A stretch of 64,000 nt of DNA from a bacterium (GTDB taxonomy: Bacteria > Pseudomonadota > Alphaproteobacteria > SP197), in contig JAPPGE010000071.1 of assembly GCA_028821455.1 (NCBI GenBank), positions 46,448 to 110,447 of the forward strand, written 5' to 3'. A program made the position numbers and the translations under genes. The notes under the pieces were generated by a model. The model ran no database searches and was not told where the DNA came from. It saw only the letters and a program-made list of their open reading frames with translations. Shown here one piece after another: positions 51,356 through 60,200 of this stretch; the stretch's first letter is position 1; each line of letters begins with the position of its first letter.

Positions 51356-53320
51356 TCAGATTCCGGATCCCGCCTGGAGACCTTCCAGGACGGCCTCCTC
51401 GGCTGTCCTGGGAGCCAGCGCGTCACCGATGAGATGGCACTCCATTCCCGTGTCGGTCAACTCTTCCCACAACCCCGCCTCGCGCCTCAAGGGGGTGGCG
51501 AGCACAAGGGTCTCGACATTGTCGCAGATGATCGGCTGGCCGCTCGTGACATGCTGCATGAACACACTGTCCTCGTCGCACCCGTAGAGCCGTGCGTAGG
51601 TGATGACGTCGACGCCGAGCTTGTGGAGCTCGCCCATCCAGCCGTCCCGCACCATCATCGGCAGGTGCTCACCGACCATGGGCCCGTTGACGGCAAGGCG
51701 CACGGAGCAGCCGTCTCGCGCCAGTTTTTCCGCCACGCCGGGCCCGATCCAGTTGGCATGCCAGTCGTAGACCACAACCCTGGTTCCGACATTGGCCGTC
51801 CCGGCCGCCACCGCCCAGGCCCCGACGACGTGCGCCTGGTCCATGCCCTCGAGTTCGGGGCGCTCCTCGACCGCACCGGTGGCACAGATCACCACGTCCG
51901 GCTTCAAAGGAATCAGCGTTTCTGGCGTCGCCCTGACACCTCTTCTGACATCGACGCCGTGGATCACGCACTCGCGCAGGAGGTTCGTGACGATTCCGCC
52001 GAACTCTGCCCTGCCCGGCAGGGCCTGGGCCAGGAGCGCCTGACCTCCCACCTGGCGCGCCGCCTCGAGGAGGATGACCTCGTGACCGCGTTCGGACGCC
52101 ACCGCCGCGGCCTTGAGTCCCGCCGGTCCGCCGCCGGCGACAACGATCCTGCGTGGCCGCGTCACCCGTCGCCTGGTGCCGTAGGTGAGTTCCCGCCCGG
52201 TCTCGGGGAACTGGATGCAGGAGATGGCAAAGCCCTTCAGGCGATGGCCGATACAGGCCTGATCGCAGCCGATGCAGGCGCGGATGTCTTCGACCCGGTT
52301 CTCGAAGGCCTTCTTGACGAAGTCCGGATCGGCGATGTGACCCCGCACGATGCCGACCATGTCGGCTCCGCCCCTTGCGAGAATGTCCTCGGCGATCTGC
52401 GGTTGGTTGATGCGTCCGGCCACCAGCACCGGCATGCGTTTGACCACCTCCTTCAGCGCGGCCGACTTCTCTCCCGGATAGCCCGCCTGGAAGTGCATGT
52501 GGGGAATGATGTGCTGCCATCCCGTGTAGGTCGCTGTCGAACCCAAGACGACATTGAGGTAGTCGAGGACACCATCCGCATCGAGGGCGGCCGCGGCTTC
52601 GCGGGTCTCCGCGATGGTGAGCCCCTCCTCGTCCATTTCATCGGCCGAAATCCTCAGACCGACAATGAGATCGTCCCCGACCTGGGAACGGATGGCGGCG
52701 GCGACCTCGCGCACGAAACGCATGCGGTTGGTGAAACTTCCGCCATACTCGTCGTCACGCCGGTTGAGCCGGGGGTTGAGAAACTGGCTGGCAAGATATC
52801 CCATCGACGAAATGATCTCGATTCCGTCGAGTCCCGCTTCGGCCATGCGCGCCGCGCCATCACCGTGGGCCTTGACGATGTCGCGGATCAGCTCGCGCGT
52901 GAGCGGCGCCGGGACGGTCTTGTACATCTCGTCTGGCACCGCCGAGGGCGCCCAGGCCGTCATCTTCGTACCGTCGATGGAGGCTGCCGCAACCCTGCCG
53001 GGATGAAACACCTGACCGATCACACGCACGCCATGATCGCGGCCCAGGCGAGCCAGTCGGGAAAGACCCGGCAGGCAGTCATCACTCGTCGCCCAGGCGC
53101 GCCCCAGCGGCATATAGGTCTCGTGGACACAGTGGACCTCGGTCATGACCATGCCGACGCCACCCTTCATGCGCGCTTCGTGATAGGCGAGCATGGCATC
53201 GCCGATGCGGCCCCCCTCCGAAAGCGCCGTGTTGTGGCCTGGCACGAAGACCCTGTTCCTGATTTCCCTCCCCCTCAGCTGCATCGGTGCAAAGAGATGC
53301 GGGAAGACGGGATGGGTCAT
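51356..53320 (-). CDS. FMN/4Fe-4S oxidoreductase paralogue, DgcA/N-methylproline-demethylase type
   Basis: A 654-residue paralogue of the preceding gene with the same layout: FAPMQLRGREIRNRVFVPGHN, IGQVFHPGR, FLNPRLNRRDDEYGGSFTNR, a 4Fe-4S motif CIGCDQACIGHRLKGFAISC and VVAGGGPAGLKAAAVA. It overlaps the Rieske gene by ATGA (53317-53320). Two paralogues may form a heteromer or act on successive N-methyl groups. A Rieske oxygenase plus an OYE-type demethylase also occur together in stachydrine and glycine-betaine degradation, which supports an N-methylated substrate. Confidence 0.87.
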   Translation of the reverse strand: MTHPVFPHLFAPMQLRGREIRNRVFVPGHNTALSEGGRIGDAMLAYHEARMKGGVGMVMTEVHCVHETYMPLGRAWATSDDCLPGLSRLARLGRDHGVRVIGQVFHPGRVAAASIDGTKMTAWAPSAVPDEMYKTVPAPLTRELIRDIVKAHGDGAARMAEAGLDGIEIISSMGYLASQFLNPRLNRRDDEYGGSFTNRMRFVREVAAAIRSQVGDDLIVGLRISADEMDEEGLTIAETREAAAALDADGVLDYLNVVLGSTATYTGWQHIIPHMHFQAGYPGEKSAALKEVVKRMPVLVAGRINQPQIAEDILARGGADMVGIVRGHIADPDFVKKAFENRVEDIRACIGCDQACIGHRLKGFAISCIQFPETGRELTYGTRRRVTRPRRIVVAGGGPAGLKAAAVASERGHEVILLEAARQVGGQALLAQALPGRAEFGGIVTNLLRECVIHGVDVRRGVRATPETLIPLKPDVVICATGAVEERPELEGMDQAHVVGAWAVAAGTANVGTRVVVYDWHANWIGPGVAEKLARDGCSVRLAVNGPMVGEHLPMMVRDGWMGELHKLGVDVITYARLYGCDEDSVFMQHVTSGQPIICDNVETLVLATPLRREAGLWEELTDTGMECHLIGDALAPRTAEEAVLEGLQAGSGI

Positions 53321-54453
53321 GCCATGGTCTCCACCACGAGTCGCGCAAAGTGCTGGTGCGAGGAATCCCAGCATGGCGCCAGCACGCCCCCGTCGAAGGC
53401 TGGCGACTGCCGCCCTTTCTGCATCCACTCGATGGCGTTGACGTCCTCCCGGTTGAGTTCGTCCCACATGTCGTAGACCCCGTGGCGCGCCACCTCCCAT
53501 TCCGGATCGCGGGCCGCATCGCCGATGAGGAAGACGTGCAGGTGCTCGATCGTGTGGTCCGGCGCCACGGGGAACACCTGGAAGACCGTGAGCTGGTCGG
53601 GCCATATCTGGTAGCAGCAACTCGGGAAGAGATGGAAGGCCGCCTCGAGGCGTTCGAGTCCGGGCGCCAGACCGGGATAGTACGGCAGGCCCACACCGCG
53701 TCCGGGCTCCGGCTCATCGAACGTGCTCTCCATGTGGAGGAGCTTCTCCTCCCAACCGAATCCCTGTCGTCCCTCGGACGGAGCAAAGGCATCGAGACGA
53801 GGATGAATGGCGAAGACATGGTAGGTGTCGAAGTAGTTCTCGAAGACGAGCTTCCAGTTGGCCCTGAATTCCCAGGTCAGGGTCTTCGCCAGACGCAGCG
53901 AATCGAGATCGTGACCGGCAAGGCGGCGCGCCAGGGGCGCGATGTAGTCTGCGAACGGCTCGGCCTGGCCGTCCAGGTTGATGAAGATCGCCCGGTGAAA
54001 GCGCGCCAGGCGGATCTCCACCAGTCCCGGTCCTGCCGCAGGTCTGTCGTGCCGGCCGGCCCCGTCGAAATGCGGGCGCTGCATCAGGGCGCCGTCGAGC
54101 CCGTATGACCATGCATGGTAGGGGCAGGTCATGTGCCTGCGGCGACGGCACGGGTGCTCGACCAGGATGGCGCCCCGGTGGCGGCAGACATTGTGAAAGG
54201 CCCTGATCGTGCCATCGTGACCATGCACCAGAACGACCGGGCGGTTCCCCACCGTGGTCGGGAAGATGTCGCCGGGACCGGGAATGTTGTCGAGCGAGCC
54301 GGCATACATCCAGGAGCGGGCAAAGAGACGTTCGTTCTCCAGCTCCAGCCACGCCGGATCGGTATAGCAGCCGTTGGGGAGGCAGGACCCTCCCTCACCT
54401 GGCGGTCTCCTGAGACTGTCGGCAACCTCCTGCGTGATGTAACGGTCCAGCAT
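53317..54453 (-). CDS. Rieske non-haem iron oxygenase alpha subunit (betaine/stachydrine demethylase-like)
   Basis: A 378-residue ring-hydroxylating-type oxygenase subunit. The Rieske 2Fe-2S site is C90-x-H92 (NVCRHRGA) and C110-x2-H113 (TCPYHAWSYG). The mononuclear iron ligands sit in FENYFDTYHVFAIHP. The catalytic Asp is probably in ELNREDVNAIEWMQ. Quaternary-amine demethylases such as GbcA and Stc2 have this architecture, oxidising an N-methyl group to formaldehyde. The start overlaps the other Rieske stop as TGATG. No ferredoxin reductase is encoded nearby. Confidence 0.87.
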   Translation of the reverse strand: MLDRYITQEVADSLRRPPGEGGSCLPNGCYTDPAWLELENERLFARSWMYAGSLDNIPGPGDIFPTTVGNRPVVLVHGHDGTIRAFHNVCRHRGAILVEHPCRRRRHMTCPYHAWSYGLDGALMQRPHFDGAGRHDRPAAGPGLVEIRLARFHRAIFINLDGQAEPFADYIAPLARRLAGHDLDSLRLAKTLTWEFRANWKLVFENYFDTYHVFAIHPRLDAFAPSEGRQGFGWEEKLLHMESTFDEPEPGRGVGLPYYPGLAPGLERLEAAFHLFPSCCYQIWPDQLTVFQVFPVAPDHTIEHLHVFLIGDAARDPEWEVARHGVYDMWDELNREDVNAIEWMQKGRQSPAFDGGVLAPCWDSSHQHFARLVVETMA

Positions 54454-55628
54454 CACGTCACGCTCCCGTTGCCGTTGATCATCAGGTCCACGACCTGCCT
54501 GGAGAACATGTGGGTGGCGGGATCCCAGAACGACGAAAGCGAGCCGCCGTCGAACCCTGGCGAGTCGCGTCCACGCTGCATCAATTCGAGAACGGCGACG
54601 TCCTCGCGGTTGAGGGAATCCCAGGTCTCGAGAACCTGGCCCCGCACCCTGTCGTAGGCCCCCTCCATGGCATCGGGATCGAAGAGAAAGTGAATGGTCT
54701 CCCGGGTCCTCCCGGGGGCCTCCGGTTCCGCGACCAGAACGGCGATGTGATCGGGCCACAGATTGATGTTGCATGTGGGGATCATCGTGAAGGAACGGCC
54801 CTCCTCGTGAAGCACGTCCGGCAGGTCACGGAACCGCGGCAGGCCTAGGCCCCGGCCTTCCTCCGGGCGCGCAATCACATGCCAGGTCATCGCCAGGTGG
54901 GGGGCGATGAAAGTCATCGGATTGCTGGTTTCCAGGGGCGCGAAGTCGCACAGCGCCGGGTGGATGGCGAACTTGTGATAGACGTCGATGAAGTTCTCGT
55001 GGACGTGCTTCCAGTTGGCGTTGATGTCGAAGACCAGGCTGCCACCCCATGCCAGGGTTGCCCGGCGCCAGCCTGCGAAGTGTTCGTCGACCGGCGCCAT
55101 GTGGCGGTCGAGCGGACCGGCGCGGCCATCGATGTTGACGAACAGCATGCCCCGCCAGCTTTCACAGCGCACTCTGGCGAGGCTGGCGCGGTTGTCCGGC
55201 GACGTGTCATGGCGCCCGCCACCATGGAAGTGGGGGCGGGTCCGGATCCTGCCATCGAGACCATAGCTCCACCCGTGGTAGGGACAGGTCAGGGCTCCCA
55301 GTCTCTTGCGGCACTCCGTGACGATGACCGCGCCCCGGTGCCGGCAGACATTGTGGAAGGCGGCGACACCGCCGTCGTGGCCCCGCACGAGAACGAGCGG
55401 ACAGCCGGCGACCTGTACCGGCAGGCAATCGCCGGCCTCGGGAATTCGGCTGTCGAATCCCGCCAGCATCCACATCGACCACATCAGGCGCGTGCGTTCA
55501 AGCTCGAGCCATTCGCGGCTCGTGTACGCCACGTTGGGAAGCGCACTCCCGGCATTCAGGCGTTTCAGAGCCTCTTCCCCCAGCATGCCGGACACAAGGT
55601 CCCGGGAATTGTCCTGCATCGCCGCCAT
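54453..55628 (-). CDS. Rieske non-haem iron oxygenase alpha subunit, paralogue
   Basis: A 391-residue paralogue of the downstream gene. The Rieske site is C95-x-H97 (NVCRHRGA) and C115-x2-H118 (TCPYHGWSYG). The iron site is FIDVYHKFAIHP (H218 and H223), and the probable distal Asp is in LNREDVAVLELMQRG. It is the first gene of the operon Rieske-Rieske-FMN-FMN-SDR. The two Rieske proteins could form a hetero-oligomer or serve different substrates. A second ATG lies 9 bases inside the frame. Confidence 0.87.
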   Translation of the reverse strand: MAAMQDNSRDLVSGMLGEEALKRLNAGSALPNVAYTSREWLELERTRLMWSMWMLAGFDSRIPEAGDCLPVQVAGCPLVLVRGHDGGVAAFHNVCRHRGAVIVTECRKRLGALTCPYHGWSYGLDGRIRTRPHFHGGGRHDTSPDNRASLARVRCESWRGMLFVNIDGRAGPLDRHMAPVDEHFAGWRRATLAWGGSLVFDINANWKHVHENFIDVYHKFAIHPALCDFAPLETSNPMTFIAPHLAMTWHVIARPEEGRGLGLPRFRDLPDVLHEEGRSFTMIPTCNINLWPDHIAVLVAEPEAPGRTRETIHFLFDPDAMEGAYDRVRGQVLETWDSLNREDVAVLELMQRGRDSPGFDGGSLSSFWDPATHMFSRQVVDLMINGNGSVT

Positions 55629-55902
55629 CCCGCGTCACCAGGCAAATCTGCCAGATTCGCCTGGTGCCTGCCATACCTCCATCGAGACGATTCGCTTCGC
55701 GCTTCGCTTGCGTAGTCCGACCATCGCCACGCTGCCATGCACGTCCGGTCTCCTTGCCGGCTCCGCGTGCTGCATTGTAGTGTCACCTGCGTCGAGAGGT
55801 GAGAGGGATTCAAGGGATCACATGGGCGATACGGGAATTGCGGCAATGGCTGTCCGGCGTGCCCGAGGACCGTCCCGAATCACTGGATGAGGAGGATGAC
55901 CG

Positions 55903-56337
55903 ATGATGGTTCTTCGCGTGATGGCTATCCTGACGGTGTTTGCCGGCTGCGCCATGGCAGCAGGCAGCGTCACAACCGGCAACACGGCAACGTTGTCTGA
56001 CGCCATAGACCTCGTCGAGTCCGGCGACTACGAGGAGGCGCTCGTTCTCCTGGAGGATCTCAATCGCAGGGAATCCGGCAATCCGGATACTCTGAACATG
56101 CTGGGCTACGCATCTCGTCTGATCGGCAGGTTTGACGACGCTTTCATGTGGTACGGGATGGCTCTGGACCTCGATCCACTGCATCGAGGGGCCAACGAGT
56201 ACCTGGGAGAACTCCTGCTCGAAGTCGGCGACGTCGCAAAGGCAAGGGAGCGCCTTGCGGCCCTCGACATCGCATGCCCGGATGGCTGCGAGGAACGCGA
56301 CGAACTCGCCGAGGCAATTGCCATCGCCACGCAATAG
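55903..56337 (+). CDS. Secreted TPR-repeat protein
   Basis: A 144-residue protein with a signal peptide (MAILTVFAGCAMAAG, possible lipobox FAGC) followed by about three tetratricopeptide helices pairs: LSDAIDLVESGDYEEALVLLEDL, NPDTLNMLGYASRLIGRFDDAF (split here for length), WYGMALDLDPLHRGANEYLG, with typical TPR spacing. It ends with a cysteine pair CPDGC. GAGGAGG lies just before the ATG. Such short TPR proteins mediate periplasmic protein contacts; partners are unknown. It is monocistronic. Confidence 0.8.
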   Translation: MMVLRVMAILTVFAGCAMAAGSVTTGNTATLSDAIDLVESGDYEEALVLLEDLNRRESGNPDTLNMLGYASRLIGRFDDAFMWYGMALDLDPLHRGANEYLGELLLEVGDVAKARERLAALDIACPDGCEERDELAEAIAIATQ

Positions 56338-56681
56338 CTCCCGGGACATGGGAATCATCCTGTCGCGGGATTCCTCTGTGTTTCGGACTGTGATCCCATC
56401 TCATCTCCGGAGCGAGCCCACACAAGCAGGCACATCACGCTGCCTCGGTGGTTTGTTCTGGAACTCAGGAGAACATTGGATCTGATCGCCTGCAATTCGG
56501 TCCCGACCGACAGTACAGTCCTGACGCCTTGCCTTGAAGCGGCTTGACAGACCATCACGCAAGCGGATCCGCCATACGCGTCGTTCATGCGACTTGCACG
56601 CCGCCGCATCGTGTCGCATAGAATAGTTCCGGAACACCCGGCAAGGGTGCTTCTGAATGTCAACCTAGGGAGACACACACC
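56338..56681. other. Intergenic region upstream of the betaine-binding protein gene
   Basis: About 340 bp without a gene. It should contain the promoter of the ProX-like gene. I see no clear operator or riboswitch fold. An AGGGAGA ribosome-binding site lies at the right end just before ATG 56682. Confidence 0.5.
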
Positions 56682-57653
56682 ATGGACCTGGCAAGGAAGT
56701 TCCTGTCGGTCGTCACTGCCGGTGCGATGATTGCCGGTGTTTCAGCGACAGCGGGCGCCCAGTCAATTCCCGAATCGGATGAGCCGATCAAGCTTGCCAT
56801 GAACGAGTGGACGGGCCAGCACGTCAGCACGGCGGTGGCTGGCGAGGCGCTCAAGCGCATGGGCTACAACGTCGAGTACGTGACTGCGGGATACTACCCA
56901 CAGGTCTCGGCCATCGCCGACGGCGACATTCACCTGACCCTGGAGATCTGGAGTTCCAACATCGGCGAGGGCTGGGACGAGCACTTCGATTCCGGTGCGG
57001 TGGAGATTGTGGCGCTGTCCGGTCTGAAGCCGCAGGAAGCGTGGTTTGTTCCGGGCTACGTCGTCGACATGTGTCCGGGCCTGCCGAGCTGGGAGGCGCT
57101 CAACGATTGTGCGGACATGTTCGCGACGCCCGAGACGATGCCGTCTGGACGTTTCCTGGACTATCCGGCGGAATGGGGCGACAAGAATGCGCCGCGCATT
57201 GCCGCGCTGGGGCTTGACTTCGTGAACATCCCGTCGGGCGGCGAGGGTGCGATCATTGCCGAGATCAAGTCGGCCTACGAGCGCCAGGCGCCGCTGCTCA
57301 CGATGTTCTGGGAGCCGCACTGGATGCACGCCCAGTACGACATGCAGCGTGTCTATCTGCCCGAGTACTTCGAGGGTTGCGAGACCGACGCATCGCTGGG
57401 CATAAACCCCGACGCCACCCATGACTGCGACTGGGCCGGTGCGGAGATCTGGAAGGTTGCCAATCCGGGTCTCAAGGACAGCCACCCCGGCGCCTGGGGT
57501 CTGATCGAGGCCTATTCGATCACCAACCTCGAGCAGGCGCAGATGATGTCGGAGATCGACGACAAGGGCCGCGACCTCATCGAGGTCATCAACGAGTGGC
57601 TCGACAACAACTCGGAGACGCTCCAGGGCTGGATCGACCACGCGTCCATGTAG
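56682..57653 (+). CDS. ProX/OpuAC-like quaternary-amine ABC transporter substrate-binding protein
   Basis: A 323-residue periplasmic binding protein with a signal peptide cleaved near ATAGAQSIP. The mature domain starts PIKLAMNEWTGQHVSTAVAG, and has GYYPQVSAIADGDIHLTLEIWSSN (broken in family alignments after WT), EWGDKN, and aromatic residues (W, Y, F) able to form the cation-pi box used for glycine betaine, proline betaine or choline. Four cysteines (MCPGL, NDCADM, GCETD, DCDW) may form disulfides. No permease or ATPase gene follows; a strong terminator does. It would need a permease encoded elsewhere. Confidence 0.85.
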   Translation: MDLARKFLSVVTAGAMIAGVSATAGAQSIPESDEPIKLAMNEWTGQHVSTAVAGEALKRMGYNVEYVTAGYYPQVSAIADGDIHLTLEIWSSNIGEGWDEHFDSGAVEIVALSGLKPQEAWFVPGYVVDMCPGLPSWEALNDCADMFATPETMPSGRFLDYPAEWGDKNAPRIAALGLDFVNIPSGGEGAIIAEIKSAYERQAPLLTMFWEPHWMHAQYDMQRVYLPEYFEGCETDASLGINPDATHDCDWAGAEIWKVANPGLKDSHPGAWGLIEAYSITNLEQAQMMSEIDDKGRDLIEVINEWLDNNSETLQGWIDHASM

Positions 57654-57678
57654 ACGCCCCTCAAGGGGAACGAACCGG

Positions 57679-57709
57679 AAGGCCGGACGGAAACGTCCGG
57701 CCTTTCTCG
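57679..57709 (+). terminator. Rho-independent terminator after the ProX-like gene
   Basis: An 11-bp perfect stem AAGGCCGGACG (57679-57689) and CGTCCGGCCTT (57694-57704) closes a GAAA tetraloop and is followed by TCTCGT. It ends transcription of the binding protein gene and probably serves the convergent TMADH-like gene as well. Confidence 0.85.
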
Positions 57710-57764
57710 TCAGAATCCGCAGTTCCGGGAGTTTGCCGCGCTCCTTCCGGCACGGGCCATCGAA

Positions 57765-59840
57765 TCAGGGTAGTGCGAACTCCGCCGCCAGTTCCGTAAG
57801 TTCGCGCTTGAAGGGGATGTCCTCAGGCTCCGCGCCCAGTTCTCGGGCGAAGCGGTGGCCCTCATAGACCGCCGCGGCGATGGTGGCGGGGCCGTGACAG
57901 TCGCCGATGCGGTGGAGAGAGGCAATGCCGGCGTCCGACAGCCGTTCCTCGTCGCCGGCAAGCTCGTGGTAGAGCGCATCCTCGGGCAGTCGCGACGTCA
58001 CCATCACGACCGAGACGGCGGCGACCTCTCGATGCCGGCCGGTGAAGATGCAGGCAAGCGTGGCCACTCCGTCGCCGACGGCGGCGAGCTTGGCGTTGAC
58101 CTCGATGCCGACGCCGAGTTCGATCAGGCGCGCCTGGATGCGGTGCTGCTCCAGCGTCAGAGTAGTCCATGACGACACGACGGGATCGGGCGTCACCAGC
58201 GTCACCTCGATCCCGTCGCCACGCAGCTTATCGGCGATCACGCCACCCATGTAGTAGTGGTCATCGTCGTAGACCAGGACAGGACCTTCCGGCGTCGCGC
58301 CTGACATGATGTCGTCCGGCGTGAGCACGCCTGCCCCGACAGCGCCGGAAATCGGGAACTGGTGCACCCGGCCGAAGCCGTCCTTTCGCCAGCGTGCGCC
58401 GGTCGCCACGGCGATGCGGTCGGCGCCAAACTCGAGCACCTGCCCGGCCGTCAGCCGGCTGGCAGGATAGACCTCGACGTTGGCCATCTGCCGAATCTGG
58501 TGCACCCGATAGTCGCGCACCCGGCCCCAGGCCGAGAGTCCCGGCAGGCGGCTTTCCCGGGCGACTCGGCCGCCCAGCTCCTCGTCCGCCTCGGCCAGCG
58601 TGACGTCGTAGCCGCGTTGGCCCGCAGCGCGTGCCGCTTCGAGACCCGCGGGGCCTGCGCCGATGACGAGCACCTTGTCGTCGCCCGCCTTGCGCGGGAT
58701 GCGCTCCGGATGCCAGCCCTTGCGCCACTCCTCGCCCTTGGTCGGGTTCTGAGTGCAGCGCATGGGCGACAACATGTGGTCCCAGCCAACGCAGATGTTG
58801 CAGCCGATGCACTCCCTGAGGTCCTCGATCCGGCCCTCCTCGATCTTCTTCGGCATGAAGGGGTCGGCGATCGAGGGGCGGGCCGCGCCGATCATGTCGA
58901 GAACGCCGTTCTTCACGAGCGAAACCATGCGGTCAGGCGTGGTGTAGCGGCCGACGGCCACCACGGGCTTGGTGGTGACCTGCTTGACGAAGGAGATGAA
59001 GGGTTCCTGGAATCCCTCTTCCGCGAAGCGGCTGGTGATGCTGTCGTTCTCCCACTCGGCCACGTTGACGTCCCATAGATCGGGCAGCTCGGCCAGCATC
59101 TCGACAATCTCGCGCCCTTCCTTGTCGAATTCCATGCCTTCGGCGCCGCGCCTCTCGTCGACGGCGAAGCGCGCGACCACGCCCATCGTGTCTCCGACCG
59201 CCTCCTTCGCGTCCTCGACGATCTCGCGGAACAGGCGGACCCGGTTCTCCAGACTGCCGCCGTACTCGTCGGTGCGCTGGTTGTAGCGCGGCAGCATGAA
59301 CTGACCGGCGAGCGATAGGTTGTGGGCGGCATAGCAGCAGACGATGTCGAAGCCGGCCCGTCTGGCGCGTTTCACGGCATCCAGATGCCAGCGTCGGTAA
59401 TTCCTGATGTCGGTCCTGTCCATGGCGCGGGCCTGCACCGGCGCGTTGCCGACCACGGGCATGTGGGAGGGGAAGAGCGGCACCTCGCGGCTGTAGGCCG
59501 CCGGCGCGAACTTGCCATTGTGGGCCAACTCGATCAGCGCGAGGGAGCCGTGTTCATGGACGGCGTCGCACATGCGCGCCAGGTACGGGATATCCTGGTC
59601 CGACCACAGCCGTCCCTCGGTTGCGCCAGTAACGTCGGCCGAGGGGTGGATGTCGATCTGTTCGGTCGACACCACCGCCCAGCCGCCCTCGGCCTTGACA
59701 CCGCGCATCGCCGCCATGCTGGAAGGAAAGGTGCGCCCCATGCCGTTGCAATGGGGCACCTGATAGAAGCGGTTCCTCGCCGTAACGGGTCCGATCTCCA
59801 CGGGCTCGAAGAGAATGTCGTAACGAGGATCACGGGACAT
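57765..59840 (-). CDS. Trimethylamine/dimethylamine dehydrogenase-like FMN/4Fe-4S flavoprotein
   Basis: A 691-residue enzyme closely resembling TMADH: MSRDPRYDILFEPVEIGPVT opens as in TMADH, and C31 in RFYQVPHCNGMG matches the cysteine that covalently binds FMN. Y170 and H173 (CYAAHN), W263 (AEW) and an Asp in WEND match the active site. The 4Fe-4S cysteines are C344, C347, C350 and C362. The ADP/FAD-binding domain starts VLVIGAGPAGLEAARAAG. The Tyr60 of TMADH is replaced by Gln61 (STEQID), so the substrate may differ. The frame is open far upstream, but the ATG at 59840 with GGGAGA gives the family length. It is separated from the other two FMN enzymes. Confidence 0.88.
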   Translation of the reverse strand: MSRDPRYDILFEPVEIGPVTARNRFYQVPHCNGMGRTFPSSMAAMRGVKAEGGWAVVSTEQIDIHPSADVTGATEGRLWSDQDIPYLARMCDAVHEHGSLALIELAHNGKFAPAAYSREVPLFPSHMPVVGNAPVQARAMDRTDIRNYRRWHLDAVKRARRAGFDIVCCYAAHNLSLAGQFMLPRYNQRTDEYGGSLENRVRLFREIVEDAKEAVGDTMGVVARFAVDERRGAEGMEFDKEGREIVEMLAELPDLWDVNVAEWENDSITSRFAEEGFQEPFISFVKQVTTKPVVAVGRYTTPDRMVSLVKNGVLDMIGAARPSIADPFMPKKIEEGRIEDLRECIGCNICVGWDHMLSPMRCTQNPTKGEEWRKGWHPERIPRKAGDDKVLVIGAGPAGLEAARAAGQRGYDVTLAEADEELGGRVARESRLPGLSAWGRVRDYRVHQIRQMANVEVYPASRLTAGQVLEFGADRIAVATGARWRKDGFGRVHQFPISGAVGAGVLTPDDIMSGATPEGPVLVYDDDHYYMGGVIADKLRGDGIEVTLVTPDPVVSSWTTLTLEQHRIQARLIELGVGIEVNAKLAAVGDGVATLACIFTGRHREVAAVSVVMVTSRLPEDALYHELAGDEERLSDAGIASLHRIGDCHGPATIAAAVYEGHRFARELGAEPEDIPFKRELTELAAEFALP

Positions 59841-60200
59841 GGTCGTCTCCCAAACCGGATACGGCCAGTCCGGCGACAGTTCCACTGAGCTCGCGTCTGA
59901 AGGGCGGGCTGTCGACCGAAAGGGCCCGCGTGCATTCCTCCGGCATGAGCGAACGAGGATCATGAAGGATCCGACGGGATTGGCAAGGTGGCGGTCGGGA
60001 GGCGCACCGTCCAATGCCGCATGGCTGTACATTCCGCCTGCAGCGGAGCATAAGGCCGCATCGGTCGCGCCGGCGACACGAAGCGGATCCCTGATTTTGC
60101 CGTTCGACCACGCCTCCACCATCCTCGCAATCCCGGCTGCGACCGCCGGACCCGAGGGCGGCATCACGAACCGTCCGGCCTTCAGGCCCGGGAGGCCATG
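59841..60200. other. Divergent intergenic region, no gene recognised
   Basis: About 360 bp between the TMADH-like gene and the DMT transporter. Frames here look like shadows and lack coding character. Promoters of both genes are expected here. No clear palindromic operator was found. Confidence 0.45.
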
